Positions 7,621-16,020 of a stretch of 64,000 nt of DNA are shown here, one piece after another. Under the pieces are notes generated by a model. The model had not been told where the DNA came from and ran no database searches. It saw only the letters and a program-made list of their open reading frames with translations. The stretch's first letter is position 1. Each line of letters opens with the position of its first letter. A program made the position numbers and the translations under genes. The stretch comes from Sphingomonadaceae bacterium (GTDB lineage: Bacteria > Pseudomonadota > Alphaproteobacteria > Sphingomonadales > Sphingomonadaceae), in NCBI GenBank assembly GCA_947477745.1, contig CANJUF010000009.1:20251-84250 (forward strand). Reading direction: 5' to 3'.

Positions 7621-9387
7621 TCAGTTCGGCCGGCTGCGATAGAGCCGTCCGGGCCGAGCGCCGGTATCCTGGTCGTTGCGGCGGGTTACCTGACCATTGA
7701 CCATGGTCGCCAGGTAGCCGGTCGAGCCCTGATGCATGCGCGGCGCGCCGCTCGGCAGGTCGAACAGCATCTCGGGCCGGCCAAGGTTCAGCTTGTCATA
7801 GTCCATCACGTTGATGTCGGCGCGCTTGCCGACTTTGAGCAGGCCGCGGTCGTTCATGCCGTAAAGCCTTGCCGCGTCATGCGTCATCTTGCGCACGACG
7901 TATTCGAGCGGCAGCTTCGGGCCGCGCGTGCGGTCACGGGTCCAGAAGGCGAGCTGGAACGTGGTCTGCGAAGCATCGCAGATCAGCCGGACGTGCGCGC
8001 CGCCATCGCCGAGGCCGCTGATGACGTTGGGGTTCGACATCATCTCGAAGGTCTCGTCGAGATTGCCCGCGTTGTAGTTGAGGAAGAACGAGATCGCCGC
8101 ATTGGTACCCTGACCTGCGGTGATGTAGTCGTAGAGATATTCGAGCGGGGTCTGCCCGGCAGCCGCGGCCAGCGCCTCGATGCGCGACTCCGGACCCGGC
8201 TCGTAATCGACCCGGTCGCCGATCACGTTGTACCTGGCGGCGGTCATCGGCATGCGCGAGATCATCCGCACGATCATCGGATCGCTTCCAGCGGGGGGCG
8301 CATCTTCCTGCGAGAGGATGGCGGCCCGGCGCGCCGGATCGCGCATCGCCTCGGCGCGCTGCGCGGCGGGAAGATCGGCAATTTCGAGATAGGCGGGCTT
8401 GAACTTGAAGGGGTGATGCGAATCGAGCATCATGATCGAGCCAACCCCGCGCGACGCGCATTGCGGGTGCATTTCGAGGCCCGGGTTCGCCTTGAGCACG
8501 CGGTCGGTTTCCTCGACGAGAAAGCGGCGGTTCTCCGGCTCGTCCGAAAACTCGATGACCGTGTAAGTCGAGGGTCGGCCCGCCGCGCGGGTCAGCCGAA
8601 CCAGCCGCTCCATTTCGGCGACGCGGTTGTTGGTCATGTCGTCCTGGTCGATGATGTTGCCGATCGCGCCCTTGGGGATCATCTGGAACACGCCGTGGCC
8701 AGAGCTGCCCATGGCGCTGGCGATGGCGAGCAGTTCGTCATCGTTGGCGAAGGTACCGGGCACGTGATCGCCCACGCTCGACAGGTGTTCCATCAGGCGG
8801 CCGGAGGAGAAACCGACCGCGCCGGCATCCATCGCCTCGCGAACGAGGCGGGCCATCACTTCGATGTCCTCGGGAGTGGCTTTCTCGTGGTTGATCGCGC
8901 GCTCGCCCATCGCGAACACGCGCAGCGGCGCGTGAGTGATATGGCTGGCGACGTCCATCGTGAACCTGTTCTGGTCGACGCGGTCGAGATAGTCGCCGAA
9001 GCTGGTCCAGTTCCAGTCAAGCCCCTCGTCGATGACGATGCCGGGGATTTCCTCGACGCCTTCCATCATTTCGACGAGCGGGCGGCGAAATTCCTTTTCC
9101 ACCGGCGCGAAGCCGACGCCGCAGTTGCCGCCGATCGCAGTGGTCACGCCATGCGAGAAGCTGGGGTCCATCTTGTCGTCCCAGACGAACTGGCCGTCGT
9201 AATGCGTGTGCAGGTCGATGAAGCCGGGAGTGACGAGCGCGCCATCGGCGTCGATTTCCGTATTTGCGGTGCCCGAGACCGTGCCGATTTCGGCGATCAG
9301 GCCGTCCTTGATGGCGATGTCGGCAGTGTAGCTTGCGTCGCCTGAGCCGTCGGCGATCTTGCCGCCTCTGATGATCGTATCGAACAT
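7621..9387 (-). CDS. amidohydrolase, D-aminoacylase/dihydroorotase-like family
   Basis: 588 aa, amidohydrolase superfamily (N-acyl-D-amino-acid deacylase type, PF07969). It begins with the beta-sandwich strand MFDTIIRGGKIADGSG and then shows the metal site GFIDLHTHYDGQ near residue 65. The C-terminus PSGAPRMHQGSTGYLATMVNGQ and VGKRADINVMD is typical. GGGAGAAG precedes the ATG. The family hydrolyses amide or ester-like bonds with one or two zinc ions; in catabolic clusters the real substrate is usually not a D-amino acid. It has a close relative at 16020-17795 of almost the same length. An epoxide hydrolase gene is upstream on the same strand. Confidence 0.85.
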   Translation of the reverse strand: MFDTIIRGGKIADGSGDASYTADIAIKDGLIAEIGTVSGTANTEIDADGALVTPGFIDLHTHYDGQFVWDDKMDPSFSHGVTTAIGGNCGVGFAPVEKEFRRPLVEMMEGVEEIPGIVIDEGLDWNWTSFGDYLDRVDQNRFTMDVASHITHAPLRVFAMGERAINHEKATPEDIEVMARLVREAMDAGAVGFSSGRLMEHLSSVGDHVPGTFANDDELLAIASAMGSSGHGVFQMIPKGAIGNIIDQDDMTNNRVAEMERLVRLTRAAGRPSTYTVIEFSDEPENRRFLVEETDRVLKANPGLEMHPQCASRGVGSIMMLDSHHPFKFKPAYLEIADLPAAQRAEAMRDPARRAAILSQEDAPPAGSDPMIVRMISRMPMTAARYNVIGDRVDYEPGPESRIEALAAAAGQTPLEYLYDYITAGQGTNAAISFFLNYNAGNLDETFEMMSNPNVISGLGDGGAHVRLICDASQTTFQLAFWTRDRTRGPKLPLEYVVRKMTHDAARLYGMNDRGLLKVGKRADINVMDYDKLNLGRPEMLFDLPSGAPRMHQGSTGYLATMVNGQVTRRNDQDTGARPGRLYRSRPN

Positions 9388-9416
9388 GGTCTGTCTTCTC
9401 CCGGATGCGTTGCCGC

Positions 9417-9447
9417 GTGGTGTATCAAATGAGCCGTGCTGTATCAA
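9417..9447. promoter_or_regulatory. 12-base direct repeat upstream of amidohydrolase
   Basis: GTGGTGTATCAA (9417-9428) and GTGCTGTATCAA (9436-9447) differ at one base and start 19 bases apart, close to two helical turns. They lie in the 63-base gap between the epoxide hydrolase stop and the amidohydrolase start. This could be an activator site, or a leftover duplication; no similar pair was seen at other gene starts. Confidence 0.35.
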
Positions 9448-9450
9448 TAA

Positions 9451-10590
9451 TTACCGCAGCGAGGCGAAGGCCTTGCGCAGTTCCGAAACGAACAGGTCCG
9501 GCTGCTCGAAAGCAGCGAAGTGGCCGCCCTTGTCGAGCTCACCCCAGTGAATGATCTCGGCATAGGTATTTTCGGCCCAGCTGCGGATGCCGCGCATGAT
9601 TTCCTTGGGGAAATTGCTGTAGGCGAGCGGCACCTTGGTCTGGCCGCGCGGCCACTTGCTGAGGCTTTCCCAATAGAGCCGCGCCGATGAAGCGCCCGTG
9701 CCGGTAAGCCAGTAGACCATGATGTTGTCGAGCACATGGTCGAGCGAAAAGCTGTCCGCCGGGCTGCCATTGTGATCGGTCCAGCCGTGGAACTTCTCGT
9801 AGATCCACATCGCCTGGCCAACTGGCGAATCGACCAGCGAATAGCCCAGCGTCTGCGGCTTGGTGCTTTGCTCTTCCGAATAGCCGCGTTCGTACCGCGA
9901 CCAGAGCTTGGCCTTTTCGAGCACCTGGTGCTCTTCCGGAGACATCTTTTCGAGCTGCTCTGGAGTCGGGCTGGCGACCAGCATGTTGAGGTGGATCGCT
10001 GCCAGGCCTTCGGGCGCCTGCAGCGCCATGGCGGAGGACACCGCCGAGCCCCAGTCGCCGCCCTGAGCAACGTAGCGATCATAACCAAGACCGCGCATCA
10101 GCTTGCCCCAGGCCTGCGCGGTATGGTCCACCGACCATCCGGTCGCGGCTGGCTTGCCCGAAAAGCCGTAGCCCGGCAGCGAGGGGATCACGAGGTGGAA
10201 TGCCTGATCCGCCGATCCGCCATGCGCGGTGGGGTTCACCAGCGGGTCGATCACTTCGAGGAATTCGATCACCGAACCCGGCCACCCGTGAGTCATGATC
10301 ATCGGCAGGGCATCGGCGTGCGGCGAGCGCACATGCATGAAGTGAATGTCGAGCCCGTCGATCTCGGCGAGGATATTGTCGCGCGCGTTGAGCTTGGCCT
10401 CGCAGCGCCGCCAGTCATAGGAACCGCGCCAGTATTCGACCACGCGCTGCGCTTCGGCGAGCGGCACGCCTTGACTCCAGTCGCTGACCGTTTCCTTCTC
10501 GGGCCAGCGCACGAGGTCGAGCCGCTTGGCCAGATCGTCGAGCGCGGACTGCGGAATGTCGACGGTGAAGGGTCTGGGATCGATGCTCAT
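9451..10590 (-). CDS. epoxide hydrolase (EHN domain, alpha/beta fold)
   Basis: 379 aa, with an N-terminal EHN domain (about residues 1-110, FTVDIPQSALDDLAKRLDLVRWP) followed by an alpha/beta-hydrolase core. The oxyanion motif is HGWPGSVIEF near residue 125 and the nucleophilic Asp is in QGGDWGSAVS near residue 195. GGHFAAFEQPD near the C-terminus carries the His of the charge relay. Such enzymes open epoxides to diols. AGGAG precedes the ATG. The gene follows a PF10118 gene and two P450 genes on the same strand, consistent with P450 epoxidation followed by hydrolysis. A paralogue at 23366-24529 also neighbours a PF10118 gene. Confidence 0.9.
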   Translation of the reverse strand: MSIDPRPFTVDIPQSALDDLAKRLDLVRWPEKETVSDWSQGVPLAEAQRVVEYWRGSYDWRRCEAKLNARDNILAEIDGLDIHFMHVRSPHADALPMIMTHGWPGSVIEFLEVIDPLVNPTAHGGSADQAFHLVIPSLPGYGFSGKPAATGWSVDHTAQAWGKLMRGLGYDRYVAQGGDWGSAVSSAMALQAPEGLAAIHLNMLVASPTPEQLEKMSPEEHQVLEKAKLWSRYERGYSEEQSTKPQTLGYSLVDSPVGQAMWIYEKFHGWTDHNGSPADSFSLDHVLDNIMVYWLTGTGASSARLYWESLSKWPRGQTKVPLAYSNFPKEIMRGIRSWAENTYAEIIHWGELDKGGHFAAFEQPDLFVSELRKAFASLR

Positions 10591-10617
10591 GGATACTCCT
10601 GATTAAGGCGCGCCGCG

Positions 10618-11436
10618 TCAGGCAGCGTAGGCGGTGCGCATGTCTTCGCCGCTTTCGTAGCGGGCAAACCATTCGCCGTAATAGGCGGGCACTTGCGCGC
10701 TGCCGGGTCGATGCCACGGCATCTGCGAGCCGATTATTCCGTTGCGCATCTTCTTGAGCGCGGGCTTGGGGATCGCCTTCACACCGTCGCCCAGGCCATA
10801 AGGCCGCGATTCGGGCACATGCTCGTGGAACGCCTCGTACACCTTGGCAGCCAGCTTCCGGGTGTGCCCGAATACGCTGCGCATTTTGAACAGCCGCGTG
10901 AACGGGTTTCGCACGATATTGTCATAGATGAGGTGCGCCGACGCGCGGTGCTCCATCTCCTCGACAAAATGCCACAGGAACAGCGAGGAAATTCGCGGAT
11001 CGCCGCCCGCGAAAAGCACGTCGCGGTGCTCGATGATACTGCCGAACAGCGGCGTGAAGGTCGCCTCGATATTGGCGCAGTAGGACAGGTGGTATCTGAG
11101 GTCGCGCTCCTCATAGAGACGGTCATAATCGGCGATGCAGAAATCGAGCAGGTCCTTGAGGCCGGGATAGGCTTCGATGAGCGCTTTCGCGTGCTTGCGG
11201 TGAGCCTGGCTGTGGACCATTTCCTGCGCGTTGAAGGCGCGGATTTCCTCGGTGATCGCCGAATCGCGCGCCAGCTTCTCCGCCGCGTTCATCGTTTTGC
11301 AGATGTATTTCTCGAAGCCGATGGACTGGAACGTGATGGCGTTCATCATCACCGCGAAGGCGGGATTTGACGGGTTCCAGATGAATTCCGCGCCTTCGAA
11401 ATCAAACGGGATCTGGCGCACAACCAAGTTGGTCAT
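10618..11436 (-). CDS. PF10118-family putative metal-dependent hydrolase
   Basis: 272 aa, all-helical. It shows the His/Glu-rich pattern of the PF10118 family: EMVHSQAHRKHAKAL, SYCANIEATFTPLFG, and SLFLWHFVEEMEHRASAHLIYD, which together resemble a ferritin-like di-metal site. No reaction is established for the family; the name metal-dependent hydrolase is only a database label, and an oxygen-activating role is equally possible. Its ATG overlaps the stop codon of the upstream P450 (ATGA), so the two are translationally coupled. The second copy, at 22407-23243, has the same motifs and is again next to an epoxide hydrolase. Confidence 0.8.
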   Translation of the reverse strand: MTNLVVRQIPFDFEGAEFIWNPSNPAFAVMMNAITFQSIGFEKYICKTMNAAEKLARDSAITEEIRAFNAQEMVHSQAHRKHAKALIEAYPGLKDLLDFCIADYDRLYEERDLRYHLSYCANIEATFTPLFGSIIEHRDVLFAGGDPRISSLFLWHFVEEMEHRASAHLIYDNIVRNPFTRLFKMRSVFGHTRKLAAKVYEAFHEHVPESRPYGLGDGVKAIPKPALKKMRNGIIGSQMPWHRPGSAQVPAYYGEWFARYESGEDMRTAYAA

Positions 11437-12668
11437 TCCATATCCTTGGCGGTTTCCCACACCAGCGGCAGCGATTCGATGGTCAGCACGCCGCCGCCGC
11501 GCATTGGCACCGGCTTGCCAGGCGCAAGGCGGAAAACCGGCAATCGGCTCAGGGCTTCTTCGAGCATCACGACTATCTCGATGCGCGCAAGGTGGCGGCC
11601 TAGGCAGCGGTGCGGGCCGGAGCCGAAGGCGATATGATTGATGCGCTCGCGGTCGATGTCGACCTCGTCGGGATGGTCGAACACGCGCGGGTCGATATTG
11701 GCGGCGGGATAGTTGAGCAGCGCCATGTCGCCCGCTCGCAAGGCCAGGCCGCGCCAGACCTCGTCCTTGGCCACGATCCGCACCACCGGGGCGACCGCGT
11801 GACGGCGGATCAGTTCTTCCATGGCGTGCGGGATTTTCGCCGGTTCGCGGCGCAGGCGCTCCTGCAGTGCCTGATCCTTCGCCAGGTAGTGCATGATGAA
11901 GGACATCGCATTGGCGACGGTGTCCAGCCCGGCGAAGAACAGGAGCTTGCAATAGCCCAGCACCATCGCGTCGCTGACCGGCTCGCCCTCGATCTCCAGA
12001 TCGAGCAGATAGGAGATCAGATCGTCGCGCGGGTTGGCCCGCCGTTCGGCGATGACTTGCGCGAGCAATTCCGAACCTTCGTGGACGGCCTTCAGCCGCA
12101 CTTCCTGATCGGGCTCGCTCGCCGCCGCCTTGGCCATGTCGCGGTATTGGCGGAAGTGCGCGCGGTCGAGCCCCATGATGTCGATGAAGATCAGCACCGG
12201 CAGCTTCTCGGCGACCGTGTCGAAAAAGTCCGCTTCGCCGAGCGGCGCAATTCCATCGATCAGTTCGACCGCGAGCGCGCGAATCTGGCCCTGCCGGCGG
12301 TTCATCTGGCTCGGCGTGAACACCTTGTTGAGCGGGGCGCGGAACGCGGCATGATTGGGCGGATCGAGCTGGAGCGGGATGTTGAGCGGCGGCTCGGGCA
12401 AGTCGGGCCGGGCGGGAATGCGCATGTAGCCGCTGGAGAACAGGTCGGTTCGCGCCGCGGCATCGACGATTGCCTCGTGGCCCTGCACGACCCAGTATCC
12501 GCCCAGCGCCGTGGACCAGAACGCATCGGGTGCCTCGTCGCGCAATTGCGCCATGGCAGCCGGGATGCCGCCCAGCTCGCGGTAGCGGCGATCCGAATAG
12601 TAATCGAAATCGATCACCAGCGCCGGGTCGATGCCTTGGGGTGGGGCTTTTGCCGCGAGCGCAGCCAT
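11433..12668 (-). CDS. cytochrome P450 (second of a tandem pair)
   Basis: 411 aa, soluble bacterial class I P450. The I-helix is FFAGLDTVANAM, the K-helix EELIRR (ExxR), and the haem-binding loop FGSGPHRCLGRHLARIE near residue 350 with the thiolate Cys. It shares the start PQGIDPALVIDFD and most motifs with the upstream P450, so the pair arose by tandem duplication. The ATG is two bases after the neighbour's stop, and its own stop overlaps the PF10118 start. No ferredoxin gene is in this operon; the one at 33956-34282 could serve. Substrate unknown, probably a terpenoid- or steroid-like molecule. Confidence 0.93.
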   Translation of the reverse strand: MAALAAKAPPQGIDPALVIDFDYYSDRRYRELGGIPAAMAQLRDEAPDAFWSTALGGYWVVQGHEAIVDAAARTDLFSSGYMRIPARPDLPEPPLNIPLQLDPPNHAAFRAPLNKVFTPSQMNRRQGQIRALAVELIDGIAPLGEADFFDTVAEKLPVLIFIDIMGLDRAHFRQYRDMAKAAASEPDQEVRLKAVHEGSELLAQVIAERRANPRDDLISYLLDLEIEGEPVSDAMVLGYCKLLFFAGLDTVANAMSFIMHYLAKDQALQERLRREPAKIPHAMEELIRRHAVAPVVRIVAKDEVWRGLALRAGDMALLNYPAANIDPRVFDHPDEVDIDRERINHIAFGSGPHRCLGRHLARIEIVVMLEEALSRLPVFRLAPGKPVPMRGGGVLTIESLPLVWETAKDME

Positions 12669-12670
12669 GG

Positions 12671-13900
12671 TCAGCCCGCGTCCCACACCAGCGGCAGGCG
12701 GGTAATCGACATCACGCTGCCGCCGCGCATCGGCACGTCCTCGCCCGGCGCGAGGCGGAATGTGGGCAGGCGGCTGAGCAATTCCTCGAAGAAGATCACG
12801 ATCTCGATCCGGGCGAGATTGCGCCCGAGGCAGCGGTGATGCCCCGCACCGAACGCGACATGGTTGATCCGCTCACGGTCGATATCGACCTCGCGGCCAT
12901 GTTCGAACATGCGCTCGTCGAGATTAGCGGCGGAATAGTTGAGCAGCACCGGATCGCCCGCGCGGAAATTGAACCCGCGCCACGAAAAATCGTGCGTGAC
13001 CGAGCGCATCACCGGGGCGACGGCGTGGCGGCGCAGCAGTTCTTCCATTGCGTGCGGGATCTTGTCCGGCTCGTCGCGCAGCCGCTGCTGCAGCGCCTGG
13101 TCCATCGCGAGATAGCGCACCGCGAAGGTCATCGCATTGGCCACGGTATCGAGCCCGGCGATGAACAGCAGTTCGAGATAGGCCAGCGCCAGCTCGTCGG
13201 TGATCGGCTTGCCTTCGACTTCCAGGGTCAGGAGCCGGCTGATCAGGTCCTGCTTGGGCGCGGCCCGGCGCTCCTCGATCTCGCCCTTGAGCAGGTGGTA
13301 GGCCTGCAGCATCGCATCGTAGCGCTCGTCGCGGTCCTGCGATGCCACCGCCGCCTTGGCGAGGGCGCGGTAGAAGCGGTAGTCCGAGCGTTTAAGCCCC
13401 ATCAGGTCGATGAAGATCAGCACCGGCAATTGCTCGGTCACCTCGTCGAACATGTCGCCCGCACCCTTTGGGCGGATCTTCTCGATCAGCTCGACCGCAA
13501 GCGCGCGGATATGGCCCGACCAGGTGTTCATCGAAGCTGGCGTGAACATCGGATTGAGCGGCGAGCGCAGCGCCGCATGGTCGGGCGGATCGTAGTTGAG
13601 CGGCGCTAGCCGTCGCCGCTGACGACCGTCGTCGGCCACCGGCGGAATGCCCATCTTGCTGGAGGTGAACAGGTCGCCGCGCTTCGCCGCCTCGACGATC
13701 GCGTCATAGCCCTGGATCACCCAGTAACCGCCATGCGCGGTCGACCAGAACACGTCGGGCGCCATGTCGCGAAGCTCGCCCATGGCTTCGAACACGCCGC
13801 CTGCCGAAACGAAGCGCGGATCGTCGTAGAGGTCGAAATCGATCACCAGCGCCGGGTCGATCCCCTGCGGAGTGGGTGCAGTCGGTGCAATCGTCGCCAT
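12671..13900 (-). CDS. cytochrome P450 (first of a tandem pair)
   Basis: 409 aa. The I-helix AGLDTVANAM (residues 248-257), ExxR in EELLRR (287-290) and haem loop FGAGHHRCLG with Cys357 mark an intact class I bacterial P450 needing a ferredoxin and ferredoxin reductase. GAGAGGA precedes the ATG. It is the first gene of a tight run P450, P450, PF10118, epoxide hydrolase, amidohydrolase. Paired with the next gene it may perform successive oxidations of one compound, or the copies may have split substrates. Confidence 0.93.
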   Translation of the reverse strand: MATIAPTAPTPQGIDPALVIDFDLYDDPRFVSAGGVFEAMGELRDMAPDVFWSTAHGGYWVIQGYDAIVEAAKRGDLFTSSKMGIPPVADDGRQRRRLAPLNYDPPDHAALRSPLNPMFTPASMNTWSGHIRALAVELIEKIRPKGAGDMFDEVTEQLPVLIFIDLMGLKRSDYRFYRALAKAAVASQDRDERYDAMLQAYHLLKGEIEERRAAPKQDLISRLLTLEVEGKPITDELALAYLELLFIAGLDTVANAMTFAVRYLAMDQALQQRLRDEPDKIPHAMEELLRRHAVAPVMRSVTHDFSWRGFNFRAGDPVLLNYSAANLDERMFEHGREVDIDRERINHVAFGAGHHRCLGRNLARIEIVIFFEELLSRLPTFRLAPGEDVPMRGGSVMSITRLPLVWDAG

Positions 13901-13934
13901 GGTATCCTCTCCCGTGGAAATCCCGGCTCGCCGG

Positions 13935-15020
13935 TTAGCTGTCGAAGACGATAACGCTCCTCGCCACGTCGCCCGCCATCATCTTGGCATAGCCATCGTT
14001 GATGTCTTCCAGCCTGATGTTCTGCGAGATCATCTCGTCGAGCTTTAATTTGCCGTCGAGATAGAGTTGCGCATATTCGGGGATGGCGATCTGGAACGGC
14101 ACCGAGCCCATCAGCGAACCCCTGATCTGGAGCTGCAGCGCCATCATCATCACGCCGGGCACCTTGAACTGCGATCCTGCCGGCGCCATGCCGACAATCA
14201 TCAGTGTGCCGAGGCGGCGCAGCATGCCCAGCGCCTGTTCCTGCGTCTGGGTGAGGCCGATCACCTCGAAGGCATAGTCCGCTCCGCCGCCGGTCAGTTC
14301 CCTGACTTCGGCCACCGCGTCCGGTCCGCCTTTCACGCAGTCGGTCGCGCCGAACACGCGGGCAAGGTCGAACTTGCGCTCGTTGACATCGACCGCGATG
14401 ATCCGCGCCGCGCCGCACAGCTTTGCACCCTGGATGACATTGAGGCCGACGCCGCCGCAGCCGACCACGACCACGGTGCTGCCGGGCCTGACCTGCGCGC
14501 CGTTCAATGCCGCGCCGACGCCGGTGAGCACCGCGCAGCCGAGCAGGCCCGCCTTCTCGAGCGGCATGCCTTCGGGAATCTTGGTGAGGCCGGTGCGATG
14601 GATCAGCATTTCCTCGGCGAATGCGCCAAGCCCTGCGTACTGGGTGAACACTTCCGAGCCGTTGGTGATGCGCGCGGGCTGCTCTGCCGGACGATTGGTC
14701 GGCTTGTTGCCGCAGACATTGTTGTGTCCGTCGAGGCATTCGCGGCAGTGACCGCAATACTGCGAGACGCAGGTGACGACCTCGTCGCCCTTCTTGAACT
14801 CGGTGACGTCGGAGCCGACCGCCTCGACCACGCCGGCCGCTTCATGTCCGAGCACGGCGGGCATCGGCACCGGGAAATCGCCCGAGATCGAGTGATAGTC
14901 CGAGTGACACAGGCCGCTGCTGACCACGCGCACGCGCACCTCGTCGGGGCCGGGCGCGGCGAGCGAAAGCTCCTCGATGGTGAGCGGCGCTTTGATTTCG
15001 CGAAGGACTGCGGCTTTCAT
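13935..15020 (-). CDS. zinc-containing alcohol dehydrogenase
   Basis: 361 aa, medium-chain dehydrogenase. Catalytic zinc residues are SSGLCHSDYHSI (Cys, His) and the GHEAAGVVEAVG motif. The structural zinc lobe is present (CVSQYCGHCRECLDGHNNVC). The NAD-binding motif is VVVVGCGGVGLNVIQGAKL with an Asp in AVDVNERK, favouring NAD. The family interconverts alcohols and aldehydes or ketones. MKAAVLREI is chosen as start; an upstream extension has no family similarity. It lies between the P450 operon and the esterase/monooxygenase operon and could oxidise the alcohol released by the esterase. Confidence 0.93.
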   Translation of the reverse strand: MKAAVLREIKAPLTIEELSLAAPGPDEVRVRVVSSGLCHSDYHSISGDFPVPMPAVLGHEAAGVVEAVGSDVTEFKKGDEVVTCVSQYCGHCRECLDGHNNVCGNKPTNRPAEQPARITNGSEVFTQYAGLGAFAEEMLIHRTGLTKIPEGMPLEKAGLLGCAVLTGVGAALNGAQVRPGSTVVVVGCGGVGLNVIQGAKLCGAARIIAVDVNERKFDLARVFGATDCVKGGPDAVAEVRELTGGGADYAFEVIGLTQTQEQALGMLRRLGTLMIVGMAPAGSQFKVPGVMMMALQLQIRGSLMGSVPFQIAIPEYAQLYLDGKLKLDEMISQNIRLEDINDGYAKMMAGDVARSVIVFDS

Positions 15021-15087
15021 GGTGTCTCCCGGTTCTTGATCTTGTTGGTGAAGGTCTAACGCTGGCTGGACGGCCCGTCCACGATTC

Positions 15088-16020
15088 TCACGCGGCGATC
15101 TGTCTCCCGATCCAGGCCACCGTGGCATCGACAGTGGCCTTGGCCGGTTCGGCAAAGCTGGTCATCGAATAGTAGCCGTGGAACATGCCCGGCTCGACGC
15201 GCAGTTCGACTGGCACGCCCGCGCTTTTGAGCAATTCCGCATAGGCGAGGTTGTCGTCACACAGCACATCGCAGTCGCCAGTGCAGATGAAGGCCGGGGC
15301 CAGCCCGGACGCCGATGAAAGGTTGAGCGGAACCGCCAGCGGCGAGGCATTGTCAGCCTCTCCGGAAAGGTAGTGCCCCCAGAAATAGTCCATGTCCGCA
15401 CCGGTCAGCATCCAGCCCTCATCGCCCACTTCGCGGTAGGAGGCGGTGGTGAAGTCGAGACCGAGCGCGCCGTAGATAATGATCTGACCGGCCAGCGCAG
15501 GTCCGCCCTGATCCCGCGCCCGGATCGCGACAGCCGCGCACAGGTTGCCGCCGGCGCTGTCCCCGGCGATGAACAGCGGTCCGGACATATTGGCGGCGGC
15601 CCATTCAAGGCCGGCGAAACAGTCGTCGAGCGGCAGGGGGAAAGGATGCTCGGGTGCGAGGCGATAGTCTACCGAGAGCACCTCGACTCCGGCCCAGCCG
15701 GCCCAACGGCGGCAAATGCCATCGCCGGTATCGAGATCGCCCAGTACCCAGCCGCCGCCGTGGAAATAGACGATCGTCGCCCTGGCCTCGCCGCGGGGCG
15801 TGTAGCGCCGTACTTGAATGTCGCCGTGCGGGCCGGGGATCGAAAAATCGCTCACCGAGGCGAGCTCGGGCAGGTCGGTCGGCGCGGGCGCGGCGGCCAT
15901 AACCGAGGCCATCAGCTCGCGGGCGCCATCGGGATCGAGCGAGGCATATTCGGGTATGCCGGCTTCCTTGCGGTTCGCGACGACTGTCGCGCAAAAGGGA
16001 TGAAGCTTGCGCTCCGCCAT
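15088..16020 (-). CDS. alpha/beta hydrolase, hormone-sensitive-lipase family esterase
   Basis: 310 aa. The HSL-family oxyanion motif is YFHGGGWVLGDLDTGD near residue 85, the nucleophile elbow is GDSAGGN with the catalytic Ser, and the catalytic His is in MFHGYYSM near the C-terminus. No signal peptide is visible, so it is cytosolic. These enzymes hydrolyse short or bulky carboxylic esters. Its start overlaps the stop of the upstream amidohydrolase by one base (TGATG), placing it last in the monooxygenase, SDR, amidohydrolase, esterase operon. That position fits cleavage of the ester made by the Baeyer-Villiger-type enzyme. Confidence 0.9.
   Translation of the reverse strand: MAERKLHPFCATVVANRKEAGIPEYASLDPDGARELMASVMAAAPAPTDLPELASVSDFSIPGPHGDIQVRRYTPRGEARATIVYFHGGGWVLGDLDTGDGICRRWAGWAGVEVLSVDYRLAPEHPFPLPLDDCFAGLEWAAANMSGPLFIAGDSAGGNLCAAVAIRARDQGGPALAGQIIIYGALGLDFTTASYREVGDEGWMLTGADMDYFWGHYLSGEADNASPLAVPLNLSSASGLAPAFICTGDCDVLCDDNLAYAELLKSAGVPVELRVEPGMFHGYYSMTSFAEPAKATVDATVAWIGRQIAA

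Noticed and set aside
7582..9345. 587-codon open frame on the + strand opposite the amidohydrolase
   Set aside because: It is antisense to a gene with clear motifs and is rich in Arg/His/Ala, as expected of a mirror frame in GC-rich DNA.
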